Assembly: GCF_030128875.1 (NCBI RefSeq)
Contig: NZ_CP124620.1
Coordinates: forward strand, 124,001-188,000
Direction of reading: 5' to 3'
Length of the DNA: 64,000 bases
Origin: Stenotrophomonas sp. BIO128-Bstrain
Lineage (GTDB): Bacteria; Pseudomonadota; Gammaproteobacteria; Xanthomonadales; Xanthomonadaceae
Shown: positions 54,123 to 64,000 of the stretch, piece after piece
Layout of the letters: each line of letters begins with the position of its first letter
Numbering within the stretch: position 1 is the stretch's first letter
The notes under the pieces: generated by a model
Told to the model about the DNA's origin: nothing
Database searches by the model: none
Seen by the model: the letters and a program-made list of their open reading frames with translations, nothing else
Program-made: the position numbers and the translations under genes

Positions 54123-57038
54123 ATGCGTACTTCCACCCGCGCGGGGCATCGCCTGCGCCCGTCACGTCTCTGCATCGCCCTGCTCAGCGCCGGCCTGGCC
54201 ACCGCGCCGGCACTGCCGGCCCTGGCCCAGTCCAGCCCGGCCTCCGCTGCGGCCACGCTGCGTTTCGACATTCCCGCCCAGCCGCTGGCCGACGCGCTGC
54301 GCACCTACATGCGGCAATCCGGTGTCCAGGTCGCCTATCCGGCAGCACTGGCCGAAGGGCTGACCTCCACGGCGGTGGCCGGGCAGATGGATGCACCGTC
54401 GGCCTTGCTGCGCCTGCTGCAGGGCAGTGGGTTGAACATGCGCCAGGTCGGGCCGGAAGCGGTAACGCTGGAGCGCGCACGGGTGGCCGCCAACGACGAC
54501 GGCCTGATCGTCACCGATGCGCTCAGCGTGGCAGGTGATCGCATCGAGGGCGGCAGCGACGCCGAGCGCGCGCTGGACGTGTACCGCACCGCCGGTTCCA
54601 GCGCCTACATCGACCGCACCACCATCGAGCGCTTTCGCGGCACCTCCACCTCGGACATCGTCAAGGGCGTGGCCGGTGTGACCGCCGGCGATCCGCGCAC
54701 CGCCAACGCGCTGGACGTGAACATCCGCGGCATCCAGGGCCAGAGCCGCATTCCGGTGATCATCGACGGCGGGCAGTCGACCATGGATACCTACCGGGGT
54801 TACGCAGGCCAGTCGCAGCGCACCTATCTGGATCCGGACCTGATCTCCAACATCACCATCACCAAGGGGCCGAGCCTGGGCGTCAACGCCTCCGGCGGCA
54901 TCGGTGGCGTGGTCGAGATGGACACCCTGAAGATCGAGGACGTGCTGCGTGAGGGCCGCGACGCCGGGCTGCGCGTGCGCACCGGCATGGCCAATGCCAG
55001 CGCCAACAACGTGCCCGCCTACGACGCCGCACCGCGCACCGACCGCAGCGCCCTGGGCAGCCAGTTCTTCAACATCGCCACCGCCAAGCATTGGGATCGC
55101 TTCGACCTGGTCGCCGCCTACGCATGGCGCGAGAACGGCAACTATTTCTCCGGCAAGCACGGCTACGACGACTTTCCACAGACCCGGCGCACGCTGGCGC
55201 CGTTGAATCCGCCGGATACCGAGGTGTTCAACACCTCCTCGCGCTCGGAGTCCTTCCTGCTCAAGGGCACCTGGCGCATCGACGATGACCAGACGCTGGA
55301 AGCGGGCTACCGCCGTTATGAAGGCACCGCCGGCGAGATCATGGCCTCGCAGATCATCCGCGTGGACCGCGACCGCGTGCCGCAGTGGGACCCGGGCCAT
55401 GTCGACATGGATGCCTACAACCTGCGCTACCGCTTCAACCCGGACAACGAGCGGATCGATCTGAAGGCCAACCTCTGGTACACCGATGCCGACAGCCTGA
55501 TGTACAACGGCCTGACCGGCATCACCCCGTGGTACTTCGATCGCCGCACCGAGTGGTACGACGGCCCCTCGTTCAACACCGATCCGGGCTACAAGGATGC
55601 CTACCGCAATGAGCTGACCCAGACCCGGCTTGGTTTCGATGTGGGCAACACCACGCATCTTGACGGTCGCGCCGGGTTGTTCACGCTGGACTACGGCCTG
55701 TCCTTCAGCGACGAGGACGTCGGCCCGGGCCCGCACTCGCCGGTCATGCACGACGACCTGGTCAACAACCGCTTCCTGCGCAACGCCGAGCGCAAGGAAT
55801 ACAGCGCGGTGGCCTCGGTCAAATGGCAGCCGGACGAGCATTGGGAAGTGGTGCTCGGTGGCCGCTACAATCGCGTCAACGTGCACGACCGCAATCGCCT
55901 GGCCACGCCGGAAACGTACGGGGTGATCGGTCAGTACCGCTACACCCAGCTGCTGGACGGCAACCCCAATCTGCCGGCATGGCGCGCCAAGCGCATCGCC
56001 ATGCTCAACTGGTATCCGGATGCCAACGGCCAGTTCACCGAGGCCTCGCTGCTGGCATCACCGTATGAGAAGGGCACGGTGGCCGACATCACCGGCTGGA
56101 ACTTCTACGACGCCGATGATGCGGAGGATCTGAGCGTGCCGGTCAGCTGGACCTGGTCGCAACCGATCCGTCGGCGCGACAGCGCCTTCATGCCCAGTGC
56201 CAGCGTCGCCTACCGTTTCGACGAAGACACGATGGTGTACGTGAAGTACGCCGAGGGCGTGAAGCTGCCGAGCCTGTTCGAGACGACCCTGGGCCTGTTC
56301 ACCGCGGCCAAGCCGACCGGTGAGCTCAAGCCGGAGCGGGCAGGGACCTGGGAGGTCGGTGCGAGCACGGTGCGCCACAGCCTGTTCACCGAGGGCGACC
56401 AGGCCGGCTTCAAGCTGGCCTACTTCAACACGCGCATCGCTGATCTGATCACCCGCGACTACCGCACCCTGTCGGCCGGGCTGATCCGCAACGTGGACCG
56501 CTTCAAGGTCTCCGGCGTGGAGTTCCAGTCCAGCTATGACAGCGGCATGGTGTTCGCCGATCTGTCCGCGCACTACTACATTCAGGCCAAGACCTGCGCG
56601 CCGGACATCGCCGCCGAGCGTCGTGCCTACGGCATCCAGCGGAAGATAGAGGAACTGAAGAACACGCCGGACTGCGTGGATGGTGGCTTCGAAGGGTCCT
56701 ACAGCAACACCCAGAACCCGCCGCGCTACAACGTCAACCTGACCCTGGGCTCGCGCCTGTTCGACCAGCGCCTGAGCTTCGGCACCCGGGTGATCCACAA
56801 CGCCGGCCCGATCAGCACGCTGGACAAGGAATGGAACGTGGGCCTGTCGGCGATCCAGCAGCTGTACCGCTCGGCGACCATCGTGGATCTGTTCGCCAGC
56901 TGGCAGGCCAGCGAGCAGTTCGCGGTCGACCTCAACGTGGACAACCTGACCGACCGCTACTATCTCGATCCGCTGGCGCTGGGCGTGATGCCCGCACCGG
57001 GCCGGACGGTGCGGCTGGCGCTGACCTACCGCTACTGA
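54123..57038 (+). CDS. TonB-dependent receptor with STN signalling domain (heme-type locus)
   Basis: This is a 971-residue outer-membrane receptor. After the signal peptide (ending LPALAQ) an STN domain spans about residues 40-115 (LRFDIPAQPLADALRTYMRQ, QVAYPAALAEGL, ALLRLLQGSGLNMRQVG). The plug (about 155-290) has STSDIVKGVAGVTAGDPRTA, NIRGIQGQSRIPVIIDGG and SNITITKGPSLGVNASGGIG. The barrel ends GRTVRLALTYRY. STN plus the fecI-fecR pair shows surface signalling. A heme substrate is inferred from heme oxygenase and exbBD-tonB downstream; HasR-like features are suggestive but not proven. Confidence 0.88.
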   Translation: MRTSTRAGHRLRPSRLCIALLSAGLATAPALPALAQSSPASAAATLRFDIPAQPLADALRTYMRQSGVQVAYPAALAEGLTSTAVAGQMDAPSALLRLLQGSGLNMRQVGPEAVTLERARVAANDDGLIVTDALSVAGDRIEGGSDAERALDVYRTAGSSAYIDRTTIERFRGTSTSDIVKGVAGVTAGDPRTANALDVNIRGIQGQSRIPVIIDGGQSTMDTYRGYAGQSQRTYLDPDLISNITITKGPSLGVNASGGIGGVVEMDTLKIEDVLREGRDAGLRVRTGMANASANNVPAYDAAPRTDRSALGSQFFNIATAKHWDRFDLVAAYAWRENGNYFSGKHGYDDFPQTRRTLAPLNPPDTEVFNTSSRSESFLLKGTWRIDDDQTLEAGYRRYEGTAGEIMASQIIRVDRDRVPQWDPGHVDMDAYNLRYRFNPDNERIDLKANLWYTDADSLMYNGLTGITPWYFDRRTEWYDGPSFNTDPGYKDAYRNELTQTRLGFDVGNTTHLDGRAGLFTLDYGLSFSDEDVGPGPHSPVMHDDLVNNRFLRNAERKEYSAVASVKWQPDEHWEVVLGGRYNRVNVHDRNRLATPETYGVIGQYRYTQLLDGNPNLPAWRAKRIAMLNWYPDANGQFTEASLLASPYEKGTVADITGWNFYDADDAEDLSVPVSWTWSQPIRRRDSAFMPSASVAYRFDEDTMVYVKYAEGVKLPSLFETTLGLFTAAKPTGELKPERAGTWEVGASTVRHSLFTEGDQAGFKLAYFNTRIADLITRDYRTLSAGLIRNVDRFKVSGVEFQSSYDSGMVFADLSAHYYIQAKTCAPDIAAERRAYGIQRKIEELKNTPDCVDGGFEGSYSNTQNPPRYNVNLTLGSRLFDQRLSFGTRVIHNAGPISTLDKEWNVGLSAIQQLYRSATIVDLFASWQASEQFAVDLNVDNLTDRYYLDPLALGVMPAPGRTVRLALTYRY

Positions 57039-57046
57039 TGCCCGGA

Positions 57047-57081
57047 CACGACAGGGGCCGGCATGGCCGGCCCCTGTCGTG
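57047..57081 (+). terminator. Terminator-like perfect palindrome after the receptor
   Basis: CACGACAGGGGCCGGC, loop ATG, GCCGGCCCCTGTCGTG: a 16-base perfect stem 8 bases after the receptor stop. No T run follows, so termination strength is uncertain. Confidence 0.55.
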
Positions 57082-57131
57082 CATCCAGCCTGGCCATCCT
57101 GGGCCGGCCGGCATCAGATGCCCGTGATCGC

Positions 57132-57389
57132 TCAGCCGGCGTTGGCCTGCGCGGTCGCATCGGCGTGCAGGGCTTCGCTGAGCTCATCGACCACGATCGC
57201 CCACTCCGCATCCGAGCGCAGCTGCTCGGTCAGGAACTGGCGCTGCCCATCGTTCCAGTACGGCGCTTCGATCAGGCGGATATCGTTGGAGAGCTGGTGG
57301 TCGCGGATGAAGGCGGCGATCGCCTCCTCGCTGGCCTCCAGCCCGAGCTGCAGGAACAGATTGGTCATGCGCGGTTCGGTGGTGATCAT
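57132..57389 (-). CDS. DUF2789-family protein
   Basis: This 85-residue cytoplasmic protein contains TNLFLQLGLEASEEAIAAFI, then APYWNDGQRQFLTEQLRSDA and EWAIVVDELSEALHA, the conserved pattern of DUF2789. Function is unknown. It runs opposite to the heme genes on both sides and is not part of that operon. Another ATG at 57368 would remove seven residues. Confidence 0.8.
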   Translation of the reverse strand: MITTEPRMTNLFLQLGLEASEEAIAAFIRDHQLSNDIRLIEAPYWNDGQRQFLTEQLRSDAEWAIVVDELSEALHADATAQANAG

Positions 57390-57554
57390 CGTGTCATTCC
57401 AGTGGCAGGGCGTGGCCCGTATTATCGGGGCAAGGCCGTGACGGTGGCATGTGACGGACGCAACGCTCCCCACGCGACAATGGGCTTGGGGTTGCAGCCG
57501 TGACAGACGTCTTCAACAGAGAACCGCGCCCCACTTCCCCATCCAAGCAGTGCC

Positions 57555-58142
57555 ATGATCGTCATCGATACTCCCCAAGCCACCCGCAGCCAACGCCTCA
57601 AGGCCGCCACCCGTGACAGCCACGGCGCGCTGGACAAGCGCATCATGGCCGGCGACATCTTCGCCAGCCGCGACCTGTTCGCGAAATTCGTGCGCGTGCA
57701 GTTCCGCTTTCACCGCGACATCGACGCGCTGTATGGCAACCCCGCGCTGGACGCGCTGCTGCCTGACCTGGACGAGCGCCGCCGGCTGCCGCTGATCGCC
57801 CGCGACCTGGCGGATCTGGAACAGACCCTGCCACTGCCGGCATCCACCGGCCTGGATGGCGACCTGCCGCTGCCGGCCGCGCTCGGCTGGCTGTATGTGG
57901 CCGAAGGCTCCAACCTGGGGGGCACCGTGTTGTACAAGATGGCCGCCAGGCTCGGCCTGGATAGTGACTTCGGCGCGCGCCACCTGGCCGCACATCCCGA
58001 TGGCGCGGCCCGCCATTGGCGCGCGTTCACCGCCGCGCTCGACGGCGTCGCGCTCACCCGGGCGCAGGAGCAACAGGTGATCGATGCCGCCGATGCCGCT
58101 TTCCGCAGCGTGCACGGTCATGTCGAGGAAGAATTCGCATGA
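57555..58142 (+). CDS. hemO: Biliverdin-producing heme oxygenase
   Basis: This 195-residue enzyme of the bacterial HemO/PigA group opens heme to biliverdin, iron and carbon monoxide. The proximal heme ligand is His23 in RDSHGALDKRIM. The distal helix has LGWLYVAEGSNLGGTVLYKM, with the flexible glycines over the heme. FRSVHGHVEEEF lies at the C-terminus. It follows the heme-type receptor locus and should free iron from imported heme in the cytoplasm. The regioselectivity cannot be told from sequence. Confidence 0.93.
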   Translation: MIVIDTPQATRSQRLKAATRDSHGALDKRIMAGDIFASRDLFAKFVRVQFRFHRDIDALYGNPALDALLPDLDERRRLPLIARDLADLEQTLPLPASTGLDGDLPLPAALGWLYVAEGSNLGGTVLYKMAARLGLDSDFGARHLAAHPDGAARHWRAFTAALDGVALTRAQEQQVIDAADAAFRSVHGHVEEEFA

Positions 58143-58191
58143 GCACCGCTCGGCACAGCTCCGCCGTGCCGGACCGCCACGGCCACCCGTG

Positions 58192-58584
58192 ATGCGCTGG
58201 CTCTGGTTCGGCCTGGGCTGGATCATGGTGGCGCTGGGCGTCATCGGCGCCCTGCTGCCGGTGATGCCGACCACCATCTTCCTGATCCTGGCCGTCGGAT
58301 GCTTCGCGCGCAGCTCGCCGAAGTTCGAGCGTCGGCTGCTCGAGCATCCTCGTTACGGCCCACCGCTGCGCCTGTGGCGCGAGCAGGGCGCGATCAGCCG
58401 CAAGGGCAAGGCCTTTGCCGGCGCCGGCATGGCGTTCGGCTTCGTCATGTTCTGCTGGGGCGCGCATCCGTCCTGGCCGCTGCTGCTCGGCGTCGGCCTG
58501 TTCTTCGCCGCCAGCGCGGCCTATGTGCTGTCACGGCCAGCGCCGCGGCCATTGGCCACGCCGGATCGCCCGTCGGAGCGCTGA
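58192..58584 (+). CDS. DUF454 (YbaN-like) membrane protein
   Basis: This 130-residue inner-membrane protein has three or four helices. The N-terminal LGWIMVALGVIGALLPVMPT and FLILAVGCFARSSPKFERRL, then HPRYGPPLRLWREQGAISRK, are the hallmark of the DUF454/YbaN family. These proteins often sit beside heme or iron genes; their role is unknown. The ATG at 58192 or the GTG at 58189 may be used. Confidence 0.85.
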   Translation: MRWLWFGLGWIMVALGVIGALLPVMPTTIFLILAVGCFARSSPKFERRLLEHPRYGPPLRLWREQGAISRKGKAFAGAGMAFGFVMFCWGAHPSWPLLLGVGLFFAASAAYVLSRPAPRPLATPDRPSER

Positions 58585-58698
58585 ACGTGCTGTCCGCCCC
58601 GCACTGATTCCCACTGCTTCGCCCCCCGATACTCCTCCGCCCTTTGCCTGCCTCCGGCCCTGTCACGCGCCGCGATGCCCTGACCGACGACTCCGCCC

Positions 58699-59430
58699 AT
58701 GACCCTGCCCATCGCTCTTCCTGCCACCGTGGCGGCGCTGCCGCATGACCTGACTCCCTGGGGCATGTACCAGGCCGCCGATGGCGTGGTGCAGGCCGTG
58801 ATGATCGGGCTGGCGCTCGCCTCGATCGCCACCTGGACCGTGCTGGTCGCCAAGACCTGGGAGCTGGCGCGGCAGCGCACGACGTTGCGCGCGGCCCGTG
58901 CGCTGCTGCTGCAGGCCGCGCACCTGCCGGCGCCGCAGACGCAGCGGTTGCTGGACGAGGGGGTCGCGCATGCGTTGATCGATGCCGCCCGCACCGAGCT
59001 GCGCCTCTCGCATGACGCGCATGATCCGGTCGGGATCAAGGAGCGCGTCGCGTCGCGCCTGGAACGCATCGAACTGGCGCATGCGCGCCAGCTGCGCACC
59101 GGCGTGGGCCTGCTCGCCAGCATCGGCGCGATCGCGCCGTTCGTCGGCCTGTTCGGCACGGTATGGGGAATCATGAACAGTTTCATCGGCATCGCCCATG
59201 CCAATACCACCAATCTTGCCGTCGTCGCGCCGGGCATCGCCGAGGCGCTGCTTGCCACCGCACTGGGCCTGGTCGCGGCGATTCCCGCCGTGGTGATCTA
59301 CAACCACTTCACCCGCGTGCTGGCCGGTATCCGCGGCCTGCTGGGGGATCTGTCCGCGGGCGTGCAGCAACTGGTCTCGCGCGATCTGGACCGGCTTGGC
59401 AAGGCGCCGGCCGTGCACGACGCGCGCTGA
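58699..59430 (+). CDS. exbB: ExbB-type proton-channel subunit
   Basis: This 243-residue MotA/TolQ/ExbB-family inner-membrane protein has three helices. The signature is in the last two: RQLRTGVGLLASIGAIAPFV, GLFGTVWGIMNSFIGIAHAN and VVAPGIAEALLATALGLVAA. With ExbD it couples the proton gradient to TonB. It starts the exbB-exbD-tonB operon, which serves the receptor upstream and perhaps others. ExbD follows after 9 bases. Confidence 0.92.
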   Translation: MTLPIALPATVAALPHDLTPWGMYQAADGVVQAVMIGLALASIATWTVLVAKTWELARQRTTLRAARALLLQAAHLPAPQTQRLLDEGVAHALIDAARTELRLSHDAHDPVGIKERVASRLERIELAHARQLRTGVGLLASIGAIAPFVGLFGTVWGIMNSFIGIAHANTTNLAVVAPGIAEALLATALGLVAAIPAVVIYNHFTRVLAGIRGLLGDLSAGVQQLVSRDLDRLGKAPAVHDAR

Positions 59431-59439
59431 GGACCGGCC

Positions 59440-59861
<422 letters not shown>

Positions 59862-59865
<4 letters not shown>

Positions 59866-60590
59866 GCCGCGACCCTGCCGCGACGCTGCGCTGGGTGGGC
59901 AGCCTGGCCCTCGTGTTGGCCGTGCATGGCGCGCTGATCGGCGGCGCGCTGTGGTGGCAGCAGCGTGCGCCGGTGCTGGCCAGCGACACGCCCGTGGAAG
60001 CGGTGATGGTGGAACTGGCGCCGGTGCCTGAGGCGCCATCCGCGCCACCGAAGGAGATGCCGCCCGGGCCGCTGCAGCACGAACAGCATCGGCCCGAGCC
60101 CACGCCGGTGCCGAAGATCGATCTGCCGCCGGCCGACACCCCGGACGCGCAGGACGTGCTGCGTCGCCAGACGCCGCGCGAAGAGGAGCCGACCGACCAG
60201 CACAACGTCGATCAGACGCTGGCACCGCCGGATGTCTCCGCGCGCCCGTCCGAACGCTACGCTGCCACGCAGACCGTGGCCGGCCACCAGGGCAACGCGG
60301 CGGTCACCTGGCAGGGGCTGCTGCTCGGCCATCTGGAACAGTACCGCCGCTATCCGCGCCAGGCCGAGCGCCTGCGCCAGCAGGGCGTGGCCTATGTGCG
60401 CTTCTCGGTGGACCGCCAGGGCAACGCCTCCAACATCCGGCTGGGCCAGAGCAGCGGTCATCCGCTGCTGGATGAGGAAACCCTGGCCACGGTGCGCCGC
60501 GGCAGCCCGCTGCCGCCGCCGCCCGCCGAGGTGGCCGGTGATCCGGTGGAGGTCATGGTGCCGGTGACGTTCTTCATCCGGCGGCGGTGA
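59862..60590 (+). CDS. tonB: TonB energy-transducing protein
   Basis: This 242-residue protein has one N-terminal membrane helix (VGSLALVLAVHGALIGGALW), then a Pro/Glu-rich stretch (PEAPSAPPKEMPPGPL, HRPEPTPVPKIDLPPADTP) that spans the periplasm, and a C-terminal TonB domain starting near LLLGHLEQYRRYPRQAERLR and ending EVMVPVTFFIRRR. It transfers energy from ExbBD to outer-membrane receptors. Confidence 0.93.
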
Positions 60591-60652
60591 GGCGCGGCAG
60601 GAGAACACCCCTTGGGGCGCGCCGGCCAACGAGGCCAGCGCGCCGTCCTGCC

Positions 60653-62680
<2,028 letters not shown>

Positions 62681-62927
62681 GTCCCCTCCCGGGTGATGGA
62701 ATGACATCCAGTGAACGGATGAACTTCTCCACGCGGGGGCACAACGGGCTGCAACCATGAACCAACCCGTTCAGACCGTGCCCGGTCGTCAAGCGTGTGG
62801 CGGTGTTCAGCAATCCCTGGTGGCCCGAGTATGCGGGCAAATCCTCGATGCAAGCCAGCAAGGATTACAAACCGCATGCGTGAGGCCGAACTGTCAGTGA
62901 CATGGGTAGCGCCGACCAGTGGCATGG

Positions 62928-62953
62928 GTAGTGCCGGCCGCTGGCCGGCAACC
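62928..62953. repeat. SMAG-type palindrome
   Basis: GTAGTGCCGGCCGC/TGGCCGGCAACC, preceded 22 bases earlier by a second GTAG (62906). Same core as the copy at 3191. Confidence 0.7.
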
Positions 62954-63043
62954 ACGCAGATCCGGACGACGGGCCGCCTTTGCCACGCCGTTCAGCCACC
63001 CACTGGCAGCCTCGGCCCATCCCCCCGCCGTTGGAGTCCTGCC

Positions 63044-63547
63044 ATGTCCTCCCGTCATCTGTTGTGGCTGGCCCTGTTGCCCGCCGTGTCCTCTTTCGCC
63101 GCCGAGACCCCCGAACTGAAGCGCGCCGCGGGCACCCCGCAGGCGGTGGGCGCGGCCCACACCCTCCGCCAGATTCCCGAAGCCTGCGCGCGGCTGGAAG
63201 GCGTGTTCACCGGCGAAGCGGCCCAGCCGTACAAATTCGCCGTGGTGCGTACCAGCGAGCAGTGCCGGCCGCGGGCCCGCTTCGTCGACTACGACAAGGC
63301 GCAGCCCAGCGAGGCCAAGGGCTGGAAACTCAATGATGTGATCCGTGTGCCGAATGCAGGCTGCCCGGCGCAGCAGGCGGTGGTGCGCGTGTGGCGCATG
63401 CCGGTCACCACCACGCCCGAACTCGATGGCCAGGGCCAGTCGCGCATCTACCTGGAAGACGCCAAGAAGCAGGCCGCCGCCGGCAAGATCGCGCAGGTGC
63501 CGATGTTCGCCGCGCAGATGAAGGTCGAGGGCAAGGCCTGCAACTGA
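63044..63547 (+). CDS. Secreted protein of unknown function
   Basis: This 167-residue protein has a signal peptide (MSSRHLLWLALLPAVSSFAA). The mature part has four Cys (IPEACARL, SEQCRPRAR, NAGCPAQQ and the terminal KACN) and no recognised domain. The C-terminus is Lys/Ala-rich (YLEDAKKQAAAGKIAQVPMF). Start 63044 gives the signal peptide. It lies between hppA and the pfp-like gene on the other strand. Confidence 0.7.
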   Translation: MSSRHLLWLALLPAVSSFAAETPELKRAAGTPQAVGAAHTLRQIPEACARLEGVFTGEAAQPYKFAVVRTSEQCRPRARFVDYDKAQPSEAKGWKLNDVIRVPNAGCPAQQAVVRVWRMPVTTTPELDGQGQSRIYLEDAKKQAAAGKIAQVPMFAAQMKVEGKACN

Positions 63548-63562
63548 CCTGACCACGCACCG

Positions 63563-63723
63563 GTAGTGCCGGCCGCTGGCCGGCTCCCGGGAATCTGCCG
63601 GGGACACCGCGGTGCCGGCCAGCGGCCGGCACTACCTCAGGGCCGGAGACACCGCGGCGCCGGCCAGCGGCCGGCACTACCTGAGCGCCTGGGAACACAA
63701 CGATGCTGGCCAGCGGCCGGCAC
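63563..63723. repeat. Cluster of four palindromic SMAG-type repeats
   Basis: One forward copy GTAGTGCCGGCCGCTGGCCG(GC) at 63563 and three inverted copies GTGCCGGCCAGCGGCCGGCA(CTAC) at 63612-63635, 63658-63680 and about 63703-63723. The middle two share 45-base tandem flanks (GACACCGCGG...CTACCT). They lie between convergent genes. Confidence 0.8.
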
Positions 63724-63734
63724 CGACGGGTTGC

Positions 63735-64000
63735 TCATGCTTCGAAGGCAGGCAGCTTCTTCTTCACTGCCACGTTCTTCAGCGTCACGTACTTCGGCAG
63801 CCCATCAGGCCCGTAGGGCAACGGGGCTTCCCCCTTGATCAGCGGGGCGAGATAGGCGCGGGCCTTGTCGGTGATGCCGAAGCCATCGCGGCGGATGAAG
63901 CCGGCCGGCATCTTCTTCTCGTGGTTGGCCACCTTGTGCAGCGGGGCGGCCTCGATTTTCCAGCGATAGGGTTTATCGCTGGTGCGCACGATCACCGGCA
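63735..64000 (-). CDS. PPi-dependent 6-phosphofructokinase, C-terminal part
   Basis: The gene runs off the right edge; 88 residues are visible. The text VRTSDKPYRWKIEAAPLHKV, then ANHEKKMPAGFIRRDGFGIT, YLAPLIKGEAPLPYGPDGLP and KYVTLKNVAVKKKL is the C-terminal domain of the PPi-PFK (pfp) branch of phosphofructokinases. The enzyme would phosphorylate fructose 6-phosphate with PPi instead of ATP, reversibly. The pairing with a proton-pumping pyrophosphatase supports this call. ATP-PFK is the alternative. Confidence 0.75.
   Translation of the reverse strand, partial: PVIVRTSDKPYRWKIEAAPLHKVANHEKKMPAGFIRRDGFGITDKARAYLAPLIKGEAPLPYGPDGLPKYVTLKNVAVKKKLPAFEA

Noticed and set aside
54162..55886. 574-codon minus-strand frame opposite the STN receptor
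   Set aside because: Antisense shadow; no signal peptide or domain.

Overview
The window is GC-rich (mostly G/C third positions) and gene-dense. It comes from a gammaproteobacterium of the Lysobacterales, and Stenotrophomonas (S. maltophilia complex) fits best. Three things point there: many short GTAG-headed palindromes of the SMAG repeat type with a RAYT transposase among them; a tolC-pcm-smeRo / smeO-smeP arrangement as described for the SmeOP-TolC efflux system of S. maltophilia; and a complete ilvC-ilvG-ilvM-ilvA-leuACDB superoperon. No tRNA, rRNA, CRISPR array, prophage or classical IS was seen. The species call is inference from gene order and repeats, not from a database search.

Layout. 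1-7.3 kb: the 3' end of a C4-dicarboxylate transporter (dctA-like), the hybrid malic enzyme maeB, and a minus-strand pair of secreted enzymes (GH92 alpha-mannosidase and a basic-secretory-protein-like peptidase). 7.7-13.3 kb: a small CHCC zinc-finger protein, then envelope genes (GT4 glycosyltransferase, O-antigen ligase/polymerase-like protein, LpxL-like acyltransferase, Kdo transferase WaaA) interrupted by a RAYT gene inside a SMAG cluster. 13.3-16 kb: MgtE Mg2+ transporter and an outer-membrane-like protein behind a long leader. 16-23.3 kb: tolC, pcm and smeRo facing smeO-smeP. 23.5-25.9 kb: a secreted hypothetical and NADP-type gdhA. 26-35.4 kb: the ilv-leu superoperon (minus strand), preceded by a transcription attenuator with an unlisted 41-codon leader peptide (LLVLVLI). 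35.6-42.3 kb: gamma-glutamyltransferase, a BCCT transporter, thiC behind a TPP riboswitch, and a small channel-like membrane protein. 42.5-48.8 kb: a membrane-anchored winged-helix/beta-propeller regulator, an AraC regulator and a TonB-dependent receptor. 48.9-52.3 kb: three small Cys-rich secreted proteins, an HDOD protein with a dead receiver domain, and soluble pyrophosphatase. 52.3-60.6 kb: a heme-type uptake locus (Fur-like box, FecI sigma, FecR, STN-type TonB receptor, heme oxygenase, DUF454, ExbB-ExbD-TonB). 60.6-64 kb: H+-pumping pyrophosphatase, a secreted hypothetical, a cluster of palindromic repeats and the 3' end of a PPi-dependent phosphofructokinase.

How the genes work together. 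The ilv-leu operon makes valine, leucine and isoleucine under predicted ribosome-mediated attenuation. The fecI-to-tonB block forms a cell-surface-signalling uptake route that ends in heme cleavage. The three pyrophosphate genes (ppa, hppA, pfp-like) suggest PPi is used as an energy currency. The signals most worth a second look are the attenuator, a 54-bp tandem repeat open in the ilvA frame, the tandem six-cysteine secreted paralogs at 51.2-52.2 kb, repeated operator-like elements in three intergenic regions, and SMAG GTAG tetramers that supply stop codons.
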